Positions 1 to 6,415 of a DNA stretch of 8,108 nt are shown here, in pieces. Below the pieces are notes generated by a model. That model ran no database searches. It was not told the origin of the DNA and was given only the letters and a program-made list of their open reading frames with translations. Position 1 is the stretch's first letter, and each line of letters begins with the position of its first letter. Source of the stretch: Phycisphaerae bacterium (GTDB lineage Bacteria > Planctomycetota > Phycisphaerae > Sedimentisphaerales > SG8-4); the NCBI GenBank assembly GCA_030613765.1, contig JAUWLI010000121.1, positions 1-8,108 of the forward strand. Reading direction: 5' to 3'. Position numbers and translations under genes: made by a program.

Positions 1-534
1 CGGTTGCGCTCCCTTGAATACAGCATCCAGCAGGCAATCACAGAGGCCGCCGGTTTCGATTTGCTCACCATGGGTAGGCCCGAAGGACCAAGCTGCTACT
101 GTGCCGTAAATAATATGTTGCGAACATTCCTGGATAAACTAAGCTCGCAGTATCAATATGTAATTATTGACAACGAAGCGGGAATGGAGCACCTTTCCCG
201 CCGAACCACTAATAATGTGGACCTACTCTTTATCGTAGCGGAACCAACTGCTGTCGGTGACCTTACCGCCCGGAGGATTTTTGAGCTTGCCAAACAACTG
301 CCGATATCCGTAAAAGAAACCGGCGTTATATGGAACAGGACCGATAGCAGCAAGAAACTGGAGGAGATAGAAACCTTCGGGCATATACCTGACGACAAAA
401 CCATATTTGACGCAGCAATGCAGGGTAAAACAATCTTCGATCTCGAAGAAAACAGTGCCGCACTTTCGGCGGTACTGAAAATACTCGAATCCAAACTAAA
501 CCGTAGTTTTCAGTTAACTAAAAACCAAAACTAA
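1..534 (+). CDS. cooC: CooC-type CO dehydrogenase maturation ATPase, 3' part (5' end outside window)
   Basis: The reading frame is open at the left edge (first codon CGG at 1-3) and ends in TAA at 532-534, so this is the last 177 codons of a longer gene. The family is a MinD/SIMIBI-class ATPase that puts nickel into the C-cluster of CO dehydrogenase or the A-cluster of acetyl-CoA synthase. Visible hallmarks are GRPEGPSCYC, whose Cys-X-Cys pair (codons at 94-96 and 100-102) matches the metal-binding CXC at the CooC dimer interface, and the switch II block YVIIDNEAGMEHLSRRT (about 160-207), which is highly typical of CooC/AcsF. The deviant Walker A loop must lie upstream. It sits 28 bases before acsD on the same strand, so co-transcription with the acs genes is likely. 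CooC and its paralogue AcsF cannot be told apart from this piece. Confidence 0.9.
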   Translation, partial: RLRSLEYSIQQAITEAAGFDLLTMGRPEGPSCYCAVNNMLRTFLDKLSSQYQYVIIDNEAGMEHLSRRTTNNVDLLFIVAEPTAVGDLTARRIFELAKQLPISVKETGVIWNRTDSSKKLEEIETFGHIPDDKTIFDAAMQGKTIFDLEENSAALSAVLKILESKLNRSFQLTKNQN

Positions 535-562
535 ATTCTAAGTTATTCTTGGAGGATTTCAA

Positions 563-1519
563 ATGCCAGTTCCTGAAGTTAAGGAGAGCTTTGCCGGTTC
601 GGTAAATCGCGTTACACTTGGGGCGACCAAAGACAGCGGCGGTACTCGAACCTCAACAGCAACCGTTGGAGGGGCACGTAATGTAGTCTACGGCGGCTCC
701 GCAGAAGAAGCCAGTGAGAAACCGATTATCGCTATGGACGTTCTCGACAGCAGGCCGGACGATTGGCCCGATGCCCTGGCTGAAAATTATCAAGATGTGA
801 TGGACAGTCCCGCCGACTGGGCCAAAAAGTGCATAGAGCAATTCGGTGCAGACTTGATCTGCGTAAAATTCGAAGGCATCCACCCCGACAAGAAAGATTT
901 AGATGCCGCTCATTCCGTCAAGGTCACCGAGGAAGTGTTGCAGGCAGTTGGCGTCCCACTTATTCTGTGGGGAAGTGGATACGACGAAAAGGACAACCAG
1001 GTTATGCCGAAGGTAAGTGAGGCAGCCAAGGGAGAAAACGTTCTGATAGGTTCTGTTACAGAGGACAATTACAAGGCCCTGACGGCCATTGCCCTGGCTG
1101 ACGGCCATCACCTTATTACCCACGCTCCTTTGGATATCAACATTGCCAAACAGATCAATATTTTAGTTTCTGATATGGGCTTTCCGCTGGAAAAGGTTGT
1201 AACCTTTCAGGCCACAGGAGCATTAGGTTATGGGATTGAGTATGCCTATTCGATTCAGGAACGCCAGCGTCTGGCTGCACTTGGCGGAGATAAAATGATG
1301 GCAATGCCTGCTATCTGTGATGTGGGTTATGAGTCCTGGCGGGCAAAAGAGAGCAAGCTTGTAGACGCCCCGGGCTGGGGAGACGCTAAAGACCGCGGGC
1401 CAATGTGGGAAGCTACTACTGCAATCTGTCTGCTGCAGGCCGGCGTCGACATAATCCGGATGCGACATCCGCGGGCCGTCGCGACTGTTAAGAACTTCAT
1501 CAATCAAATCTGGCAATAG
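563..1519 (+). CDS. acsD: Corrinoid iron-sulfur protein small subunit (acetyl-CoA decarbonylase/synthase delta subunit)
   Basis: Encodes 318 aa, a normal length for AcsD/CdhD. The family is a TIM barrel that pairs with AcsC; the cobamide sits between the two subunits and shuttles the methyl group from AcsE to acetyl-CoA synthase in the Wood-Ljungdahl pathway. Recognisable blocks are IAMDVLDSRPDDWPD near residue 56, DLICVKFEGIHPDKKD near 95, the HAPLDINIAKQINIL block near 187, the TGALGYGIEYAYSIQERQRLA block near 218, and the C-terminal GPMWEATTAICLLQAGVDII. There is no cysteine cluster, as expected, because the 4Fe-4S cluster is in AcsC. The ATG at 563 is supported by GGAGG at 551-555, 7 bases upstream. 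It lies between cooC and acsE in a tight operon. AcsC is absent here and should be elsewhere, probably upstream. Confidence 0.94.
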   Translation: MPVPEVKESFAGSVNRVTLGATKDSGGTRTSTATVGGARNVVYGGSAEEASEKPIIAMDVLDSRPDDWPDALAENYQDVMDSPADWAKKCIEQFGADLICVKFEGIHPDKKDLDAAHSVKVTEEVLQAVGVPLILWGSGYDEKDNQVMPKVSEAAKGENVLIGSVTEDNYKALTAIALADGHHLITHAPLDINIAKQINILVSDMGFPLEKVVTFQATGALGYGIEYAYSIQERQRLAALGGDKMMAMPAICDVGYESWRAKESKLVDAPGWGDAKDRGPMWEATTAICLLQAGVDIIRMRHPRAVATVKNFINQIWQ

Positions 1520-1552
1520 GAACTAAACTCTTCACATCGCAAGGAGACTGTT

Positions 1553-2380
1553 ATGATAATCATCGGAGAACGAATTAACGGGATGTTTACAGATGTTAAG
1601 GATGCGATTGCGTCCAAGAATAAGCAGCCCATTCAGGAACTGGCCAAAAAGCAAACCGAAGCAGGCGCCACATATCTGGATGTCAATGTTGGCACCGCCG
1701 CGGCAGACCAGGAAGGCACTATGCAGTGGCTCGTTGAAACCATCCAGGAAACCTGCACAACCGCCCTATGCCTGGATTCTCAAAAATTCAATGTCATCGC
1801 AGCGGGAGTAAAGGTCATTAATGCTGAGAACGGCCTGCTCCTGAACTCCACGCCGCTGAATAAGAAATCTGATGAAGAGGTCTTTGATAAATACCTGGAA
1901 TTGGCCGACCAGGCCGGGCCAAAGGCAAATGTTATCACGCTCACTATGGACAAAAACGGTGTCCCCCAGGACACTGATATGCGGGTAGCCTTAGCCGCGG
2001 AAATCGTGCAAAAGGCAATGGAGAAAGGCTTTGACACGCAGCGGTTATTTATCGACCCTATCGCCCTGCCGGTTAAAGTGCCAAATGCCCAGGTTCAGGT
2101 TGGCAACATCCTGAATGCAATGGACCAGATAAAATATCTGGCTGACCCTGCGCCGCATATGACTGTAGGTTTGTCAAATGTCTCTCAGGGCGCAAGCGAA
2201 AGAAGCCTGATAAATCGCATATTCCTGGCTATGGCCATGTCACACGGCCTGGACTCGGCAATCGCTGATGCCCTTGACGAAGACCTGATGAATGTTGTAG
2301 CCACCTCCGATATGCTGATGAACAAACAGATATATTCGGACAGTTTCTTAAAGGTCTACACAGCCGCCAATAAAGCGTGA
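1553..2380 (+). CDS. acsE: 5-Methyltetrahydrofolate:corrinoid iron-sulfur protein methyltransferase
   Basis: Encodes 275 aa (the Moorella enzyme is about 262). It transfers the methyl group of methyl-H4folate to cob(I)amide in the AcsC/AcsD protein, linking the folate branch to acetyl-CoA synthesis. The pterin-binding TIM-barrel landmarks are all present: N-terminal IIIGERINGMF, LDVNVG near 42, LCLDS with Asp75, LLNST with Asn98, LFIDPI with Asp168, and GLSNVS with Asn209. These align by eye with Asp75, Asn96, Asp160 and Asn199 of the Moorella enzyme, so the active site looks intact. The C-terminal NRIFLAMAMSHGLDSAIADA is also typical. The start at 1553 follows AAGGAG at 1541-1546. It is 33 bases after acsD and is the last gene of the operon in this window. 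The stop is followed 20 bases later by a strong palindrome. Confidence 0.96.
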   Translation: MIIIGERINGMFTDVKDAIASKNKQPIQELAKKQTEAGATYLDVNVGTAAADQEGTMQWLVETIQETCTTALCLDSQKFNVIAAGVKVINAENGLLLNSTPLNKKSDEEVFDKYLELADQAGPKANVITLTMDKNGVPQDTDMRVALAAEIVQKAMEKGFDTQRLFIDPIALPVKVPNAQVQVGNILNAMDQIKYLADPAPHMTVGLSNVSQGASERSLINRIFLAMAMSHGLDSAIADALDEDLMNVVATSDMLMNKQIYSDSFLKVYTAANKA

Positions 2381-2385
2381 AAGCT

Positions 2386-2451
2386 GTTAGAAATCCCCGC
2401 CCCGTTAGAAATTCTACACAGAGTAAAATCTGATAGTAATTTCTAACGGGG
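2386..2451. repeat. Dispersed palindromic repeat (CCCCGTTAGAAATT type) with split arms and an extra half-copy
   Basis: Perfect 14-base inverted arms, CCCCGTTAGAAATT at 2400-2413 and AATTTCTAACGGGG at 2438-2451, enclose 24 unrelated bases. A third partial copy, GTTAGAAAT, lies in direct orientation at 2386-2394. The arms resemble a short palindromic repeat that I recall from genomes of uncultured bacteria, where it is often mistranslated as peptides such as PVRNFSNGV. It lies 20 bases after the acsE stop, where it could fold at the mRNA end. No T-run follows either arm, so it is not a standard intrinsic terminator. The family assignment is from memory. Confidence 0.75.
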
Positions 2452-2609
2452 CAAAGGGTGCTCATCCCGTCTCGTACGTGAAGCCACATACATAATACGA
2501 TATACCCGTGGACGACGATAATCACGGAACCCACAGGCAACTTCTGTTCAATAATCATCTTCATCATCAGGTCCAACTTTGCCGAATCAATGCCTTGCAT
2601 GCGAAAAGG
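2452..2609 (-). pseudogene. Remnant of a beta-lactamase-family serine hydrolase (N-terminal part, frameshifted)
   Basis: On the minus strand, codons from 2609 downward read PFRMQGIDSAKLDLMMKMI and then EQKLPVGSVIIVVHGYIVL. This is the N-terminal signature of class C beta-lactamase/esterase-type serine hydrolases (family pattern: EQGxDSxKL...SVLIVRHGYIVL). After GYIVL the reading must shift frame to continue as YVASRTRRDEHPL, which fits the next family segment. The two pieces are out of phase, since their codon positions differ by 2 modulo 3. Homology stops at 2452, exactly where the palindromic repeat arm ends at 2451. The catalytic SxxK and all later domains are missing. No start with a ribosome site is seen and a stop lies just upstream in frame, so this is a relic. 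The identification is by recognised motif only. Confidence 0.6.
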
Positions 2610-2716
2610 TCAGACGATAGAATAAGTGCTTGCATTGGTTAGGCTTAGATCAGCGATGCCAGATGAATATAAATGCTTGTACGGCAAAGAAACTAATCTA
2701 TGGAAAGCGATGGGCC

Positions 2717-4534
2717 ATGATTAGAAGAATCCTGCTTATTGTTATGTTGTTTTGCTCTTTTGTTCCTACGGCAGTCGCAGAAGACCCAAGAGAGCGAAAT
2801 TACCACGTTCCTGCGCTCAATCCGAAGCACAAGGACAAGCCTAAAGTAACAGGCTGGGCCAAAAAGCGGATTGAAGAGAAAATCAATCGTGGAATGTTGA
2901 CCATGCTCAACAAAGAGGGTAAGGTCTATCTGGGATGGCGGCTGCTCAAGAGCGATACAAAGGGAACGGCCTTCAATGTCTACCGCTCGATTGAGGGCGG
3001 CAATCCGATTAGACTGAACAAGAAGCCCGTGGTTGCCACTACTGACTTTATCGACAAGAAACCTGTCACGGGGCGCGAGAGCATCTACTGGGTCAGGCCG
3101 GTAATTAATGGCAAGGAACTTGGGCCCTCAAAGAAGGTGCTGCTGAAGGCGGACGCCAAAGATAAGCCATACTATGCCTCTATCAAGTTCCAGGGTGATT
3201 ACAGGCCACAGAGGATCGCCGTTGCCGACTTAAACGGCGACAGGACGTATGACTTTGTAATCAAGCAGCCGAGCCGAGGCATCGATCCGGCGGGCAGACC
3301 AAATACTGACGGCCTCACCTACAAGCTGGAGGCCTATCTCAACAATGGCACGTTCCTGTGGCGTAAAGACCTGGGCCCGGGCATCGAGCCGGGCATCTGG
3401 TATTCACCGTTTGTGGTTTACGATTTTGACGGCGACGGCAAAGCCGAGGTGGCTGTCAAGACCGGCCCGGAGGACGCCAGAGAATCCGATGGGCGCGTTC
3501 GCAAGGGACCGGAGTGGTGCTCGATCCTGGATGGTATGACCGGCGCCGAACTCGCTCGTGCCGACTGGCCGCCACGCGATCCGCGCCTGGGCGATTATAA
3601 CCGGACCAATCGCAACCAGATGGGCACGGCCTACCTGGACGGCAAAACCCCGTGCCTGCTGGTGGCCCGCGGAACGTACAAGCTGATGATAGTGGACGCC
3701 TACCAGTATCACAACAACAAGCTCAAGCGACTGTGGCATTGGGAGGGTGACGACGAGACGCCTATCATTCGCAGCCAGGGTGCGCATGGCATGCACTCAG
3801 CCGATGTCGACGAGGACGGCCGCGACGAGGTCATCCTGGGCTCGGTTGTGCTGGACGACAACGGCACATGCCTTTGGTCGGTCGGCCTCGGCCATCCTGA
3901 TAAATGCTTTGTCACCGACGTGGACCCGACCCGCCCCGGCATGGAAATCTTCTACGCTATCGAACCGTGGCACGACGATGGCAAGGGTGTCTGCCTGGTT
4001 GACGCCAGGACCGGAAAAATAATCTGGAGCATTGGCCAACGCACCTATCACGTGGGCGACGGCATGGTTGCCGACATCGATCCGTTGATCCCCGGCTTGG
4101 AATGTTTTGCGACCGAAGACTCCAAAGGCGGCTCGAGAGACCGATATATGTTTTCCGCCGATGGCAAGCAGCTCGGCCAACGCGAAGACGTCCCCGGCTG
4201 CAGGAACTGGATCTTCTGGGATGCCGACCTGCTGCGGGAAACGTTCGGACGCGGCAGGTCCATCTCTATCGTCAAGTACAAGGGACCAATCCTAACCTCC
4301 AGCATCGAGGGAAGTATTATGATGATGGCCGATATCTTAGGCGATTGGCGAGAGGAACTTATCACCATCTTAGCCGGCGAATTGCGCATCTACACAACGA
4401 CCATCCCGGGGAAAGACCGGCGAGTCTGCCTGATGCAGGACCCGGTCTATCGCGCGGAAGTGGCGCACCGGTCTATGGGCTACGAGCAATCGCCGGTGAC
4501 CGGTTACTATCTCGGCGTAAAGGCCACTGATTAG
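2717..4534 (+). CDS. Secreted rhamnogalacturonan lyase, polysaccharide lyase family 11
   Basis: Encodes 605 aa from ATG 2717, which gives a clean signal peptide (MIRRILLIVMLFCSFVPTAVA, cleavage before Glu22); the frame is open upstream to an ATG at 2630, but that would bury the signal. PL11 enzymes cut rhamnogalacturonan I between rhamnose and galacturonate by beta-elimination. The order of parts matches Bacillus YesW/YesX: a fibronectin-like N-terminal domain (about residues 50-140), then a calcium-binding beta-propeller with DLNGDRTYD (171-179), DFDGDGKAE (236-244) and DVDEDGRDE (363-371). Further matches are GPEWCSILDGMTGAEL, MGTAYLDGKTP, GMVADIDP, WDADLLRE, DILGDWREE, LRIYTTTIP and the C-terminal DPVYR...GYEQSP. 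Length is close to YesW, so it looks full-length. Endo or exo action cannot be decided. The ribosome site is weak (GGAAAG at 2702-2707). No sugar transporter or other carbohydrate gene lies beside it. Confidence 0.93.
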   Translation: MIRRILLIVMLFCSFVPTAVAEDPRERNYHVPALNPKHKDKPKVTGWAKKRIEEKINRGMLTMLNKEGKVYLGWRLLKSDTKGTAFNVYRSIEGGNPIRLNKKPVVATTDFIDKKPVTGRESIYWVRPVINGKELGPSKKVLLKADAKDKPYYASIKFQGDYRPQRIAVADLNGDRTYDFVIKQPSRGIDPAGRPNTDGLTYKLEAYLNNGTFLWRKDLGPGIEPGIWYSPFVVYDFDGDGKAEVAVKTGPEDARESDGRVRKGPEWCSILDGMTGAELARADWPPRDPRLGDYNRTNRNQMGTAYLDGKTPCLLVARGTYKLMIVDAYQYHNNKLKRLWHWEGDDETPIIRSQGAHGMHSADVDEDGRDEVILGSVVLDDNGTCLWSVGLGHPDKCFVTDVDPTRPGMEIFYAIEPWHDDGKGVCLVDARTGKIIWSIGQRTYHVGDGMVADIDPLIPGLECFATEDSKGGSRDRYMFSADGKQLGQREDVPGCRNWIFWDADLLRETFGRGRSISIVKYKGPILTSSIEGSIMMMADILGDWREELITILAGELRIYTTTIPGKDRRVCLMQDPVYRAEVAHRSMGYEQSPVTGYYLGVKATD

Positions 4535-4974
4535 GCCAAAGCAAATCCCAATAATCAAAAATGATGCTTAGCAAACCCCCCAGAACTCCCCGAGTAGGAC
4601 TCCGGCCTACGCCCCCTTGTGGTTCTATGTAAACTCACCCGCCGAATTTTGCAATAAGCTCGGCTTTCTTTGCCTTCGAGGAACCTTTAATTTCCCTTTC
4701 TCTTCGAGCGGCCTGGAACTTGTCAGAAAATGTTTCTTTGTACAGCAGTGGCAGGGTTCCGTGTTGACGCATGCGATTTTGAGGTCAGTTGTTATTCCGG
4801 TGTAGTAGTTGCGATGTTTTTCGATTACGGGTAGGTCTTTGGCTCGACAGGCAATCTGTACAATTTATTATCGAAGTCAAAGGTAAAAATCATCTACGAA
4901 ATAAGATCGTTATAACCGGACTTACTTTTTCTGCAATGTCCTGTGGAGGTAGTTATTCCTACGCTTACTTTTTT
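4535..4974. other. 440-base gap between converging genes; holds a GIY-YIG relic and little else
   Basis: The PL11 gene (plus) and the nitrilase-family gene (minus) converge here. Bases 4635-4823 are a decayed GIY-YIG gene, listed separately. The remainder has only small structures: a 5-base stem GTAGG/CCTAC around 4594-4610, and an imperfect direct repeat CTTACTTTTT at 4921-4930 and 4964-4973. I see no convincing terminator for either gene and no RNA gene. Confidence 0.6.
4635..4823 (-). pseudogene. Decayed GIY-YIG endonuclease-like gene
   Basis: Reading the minus strand, bases 4823 to about 4777 encode HRNYYTGITTDLK, the YIG half of the GIY-YIG nuclease core. After a frame change the sequence continues LLYKETFSDKFQAARRERE and then IKGSSKAKKAELIAKFGG, ending in TGA at 4635-4637. 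This is the usual C-terminal half of small UPF0213/YhbQ-type GIY-YIG proteins, including the region with the conserved Glu. The two pieces are out of phase (positions differ by 2 modulo 3), and about ten residues normally present between them (R..EHN...) are missing. The GIY strand before YYTGIT is not clearly readable. So it is a frameshifted, internally deleted relic. Nothing points to a present function. Confidence 0.68.
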
Positions 4975-5967
4975 CTATCTCCCCCTCTTTCCCTCTGCCC
5001 TTTTACCGTCATTCTTGATGCTCTTATAATCTTCCCAGATTGGATGGAGTCTCGTAATCTCTCTGTATAGTTCCGGCCTCCTTTGCTGAAAGTTCCTGCT
5101 GTTCTTTCGAGCGATGCGGAGTTTTTTCAAATCAAATTCTGTAGTAATATAATCCTCTCCCGGTTGTTGGCAAATAGCATTTATAGTATTTGGATATTGG
5201 GCAAGCATTGTTCCGGCTCCGTAGTCCTGATTGGTACAAATCATAAAGACAAGGTTTTGTTCCATAAAGGTTTTGACGTAATAATCTTGGATACTGCCTC
5301 CCCTACCATTAATCCAAACGATGATTTCTGCACCTTTTAGAGAAAGAACTCTGTAGGTCTCCGGGAAATAACCATCATAGCAGATAAGGATACCTATCCT
5401 GGCAAAATCCAGGTCAAATACAGGCAGGTCATTACCTCTTTTCATTATCCATTCCGGGTCGTTTTTTATGAACCACTGCTTATCTTTTCCCGACGGTGGT
5501 TTTGAGTAGGCGGGTAGCTCGTCATAAGTATCCACTGCTGCATGGGTCTTGTGGTATTTGCCGACAATATCACCTTCCCGGCCAAACAACAAAGCTGTGC
5601 TCGAAAACGACTCCTCCTTAAAGACCTCCCAACAACCAACAATGACATAAATACTATGCTCAGCTGCCGCTTTGGATATTTTCTGGGTCTGTGGTCCCGG
5701 TACAGAGATTCTTCCCAAATGGTATTCAGGGAAAACGACCAGTTGAGCACCATCCCTTGCTGCTCTTTCAACATACTTCAAAACCGACTCAACAGGGTTG
5801 CATCCTTTCTTAATTTTAAGCCATTTGTCATAGCCACCAATTTGAACCGCAGCCACTTTGACCTTGTCAGGCCATTTTGCAATCTTCTCAGGATTTATCC
5901 TTCGCTGTGTACAGGACAAGGTAGTTATGAGAAGTACAATAAAGATTACTATAGAATTTTTCACCAT
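4975..5967 (-). CDS. Carbon-nitrogen hydrolase (nitrilase superfamily) lipoprotein
   Basis: Encodes 330 aa from the ATG at 5965-5967. Two more in-frame ATGs lie upstream (5971-5973 and 6022-6024); I prefer 5967 because GGAA lies about 7 bases before it and it begins a compact signal sequence. The N-terminus MVKNSIVIFIVLLITTLSC is a lipoprotein signal with lipobox TLSC (Cys19), so the enzyme should be membrane-anchored outside the cytoplasm. The nitrilase catalytic triad is visible: Glu81 in VVFPEYH, Lys140 in GKYHKTH, and Cys196 in ILICYDGYFPE. These enzymes hydrolyse amides or nitriles, but the substrate cannot be told. KVAAVQIGGYDKW near 36 is the typical first strand. The charged tail (KRAEGKRGR) is unremarkable. 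A lipid-anchored nitrilase is less common than cytosolic ones; Lnt (apolipoprotein N-acyltransferase) is excluded because there are no multiple membrane helices. Confidence 0.88.
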   Translation of the reverse strand: MVKNSIVIFIVLLITTLSCTQRRINPEKIAKWPDKVKVAAVQIGGYDKWLKIKKGCNPVESVLKYVERAARDGAQLVVFPEYHLGRISVPGPQTQKISKAAAEHSIYVIVGCWEVFKEESFSSTALLFGREGDIVGKYHKTHAAVDTYDELPAYSKPPSGKDKQWFIKNDPEWIMKRGNDLPVFDLDFARIGILICYDGYFPETYRVLSLKGAEIIVWINGRGGSIQDYYVKTFMEQNLVFMICTNQDYGAGTMLAQYPNTINAICQQPGEDYITTEFDLKKLRIARKNSRNFQQRRPELYREITRLHPIWEDYKSIKNDGKRAEGKRGR

Positions 5968-6042
5968 ATTCATTTCCAATCTCTTGTCAAATTTCTGTTG
6001 CTCTATAATGGGGCAGAAATCCATTCGTCATTAAATGCCTAT

Positions 6043-6070
6043 ATTCTATTCTTTATCCCCTGTTTTTCAA
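6043..6070 (-). promoter_or_regulatory. Candidate sigma-70-type promoter for the nitrilase-family gene
   Basis: On the minus strand TTGAAA (6065-6070) is followed after 16 bases by TAGAAT (6043-6048). Each hexamer matches its consensus at 5 of 6 positions. It would start transcription around 6035, about 70 bases before the chosen start codon. This is a consensus match only, and the base composition is AT-rich here, so chance is possible. Confidence 0.35.
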
Positions 6071-6117
6071 GCAAATCGACTATCTCGGCTCACTTTGAAC
6101 CGCTTTTTGTTTCGACA

Positions 6118-6143
6118 GGGAAGAACTCGACAAGGTTCTTGCC
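6118..6143. repeat. Short hairpin in the gap
   Basis: Arms GGGAAGAAC (6118-6126) and GTTCTTGCC (6135-6143) pair with one mismatch around an 8-base loop TCGACAAG. No T-run follows on either strand, so it is not a clear terminator. The loop sequence recurs at 6313-6321. Confidence 0.45.
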
Positions 6144-6322
6144 AATGGAGATCACAAGAGGGGGAGAGGTAGACCGAGGAAGAGGTAGGGCATTCACATC
6201 CACTCAAGAGTATCAAGACGCATCATCATGTTTCTACGCAGAATGCTCAAACTCACCCTTTTCCCCTGTCGAAAGTAGACACGAACTACACCTGTAAAAA
6301 ACACGTTCTTAACTCGACAAGG

Positions 6323-6376
6323 ATACCACGAAATCCAGGTGGGAGCAAGGTGTCGATAGTGATCTACAGGGGAGTG
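6323..6376. repeat. Repeat A, left copy of a ~55-base direct repeat flanking the GNAT-YoaP gene
   Basis: Aligned by hand to repeat B (7361-7415), 46 of 56 columns match with three single-base gaps. The core GGAGCAAGGTGTCGATAGTG (6342-6361) is identical in both. It lies 39 bases beyond the GNAT stop codon. On the minus strand it contains TTGCTC, 17 bases, then TATCCT (6320-6325), the same layout as the promoter-like pair in repeat B but with a weaker -10. Confidence 0.8.
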
Positions 6377-6415
6377 GGGAGCGGGGAAGGTGAGAGTAGG
6401 AGGTGAAGTCATCAA

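Larger units (their letters stand above)
5968..6415. other. 448-base gene-poor gap rich in short repeats
   Basis: No intact gene found. It holds a promoter-like pair for the minus-strand nitrilase-family gene (6043-6070), a hairpin (6118-6143), a scatter of TCGACA-containing short repeats (6110-6120, 6124-6135, 6264-6274, 6311-6322) and repeat A (6323-6376). On the minus strand one frame reads NLVEFFPVETKSGSK, stop (6090-6092), then AEIVDLLEKQGIKNRI, stop (6039-6041). This is protein-like but unrecognised and may be a relic or part of a repeat. Confidence 0.5.

Noticed and set aside
2400..2460. Intrinsic terminator after acsE
   Set aside because: The stem is strong but the loop is 24 bases and no T-run follows on either strand.
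2229..2600. A 123-codon minus-strand frame from 2600 into acsE
   Set aside because: Only its first part resembles a protein (the serine hydrolase relic). The rest runs through the palindrome and antisense to acsE.
2630..2716. Longer start for the PL11 gene at ATG 2630
   Set aside because: It would place 29 unlikely residues before a clear signal peptide, so the start at 2717 is preferred.
3404..4389. Several minus-strand and alternative-frame ORFs inside the PL11 gene
   Set aside because: They are shadows caused by the GC-rich codon use of the PL11 gene; none has family motifs.
5542..6297. 251-codon plus-strand frame over the nitrilase-family gene
   Set aside because: It is antisense to a well-supported enzyme and shows no family motif.
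6194..6415. 73-codon minus-strand frame after the GNAT gene
   Set aside because: It runs through repeat A and has no ribosome site or recognisable domain.
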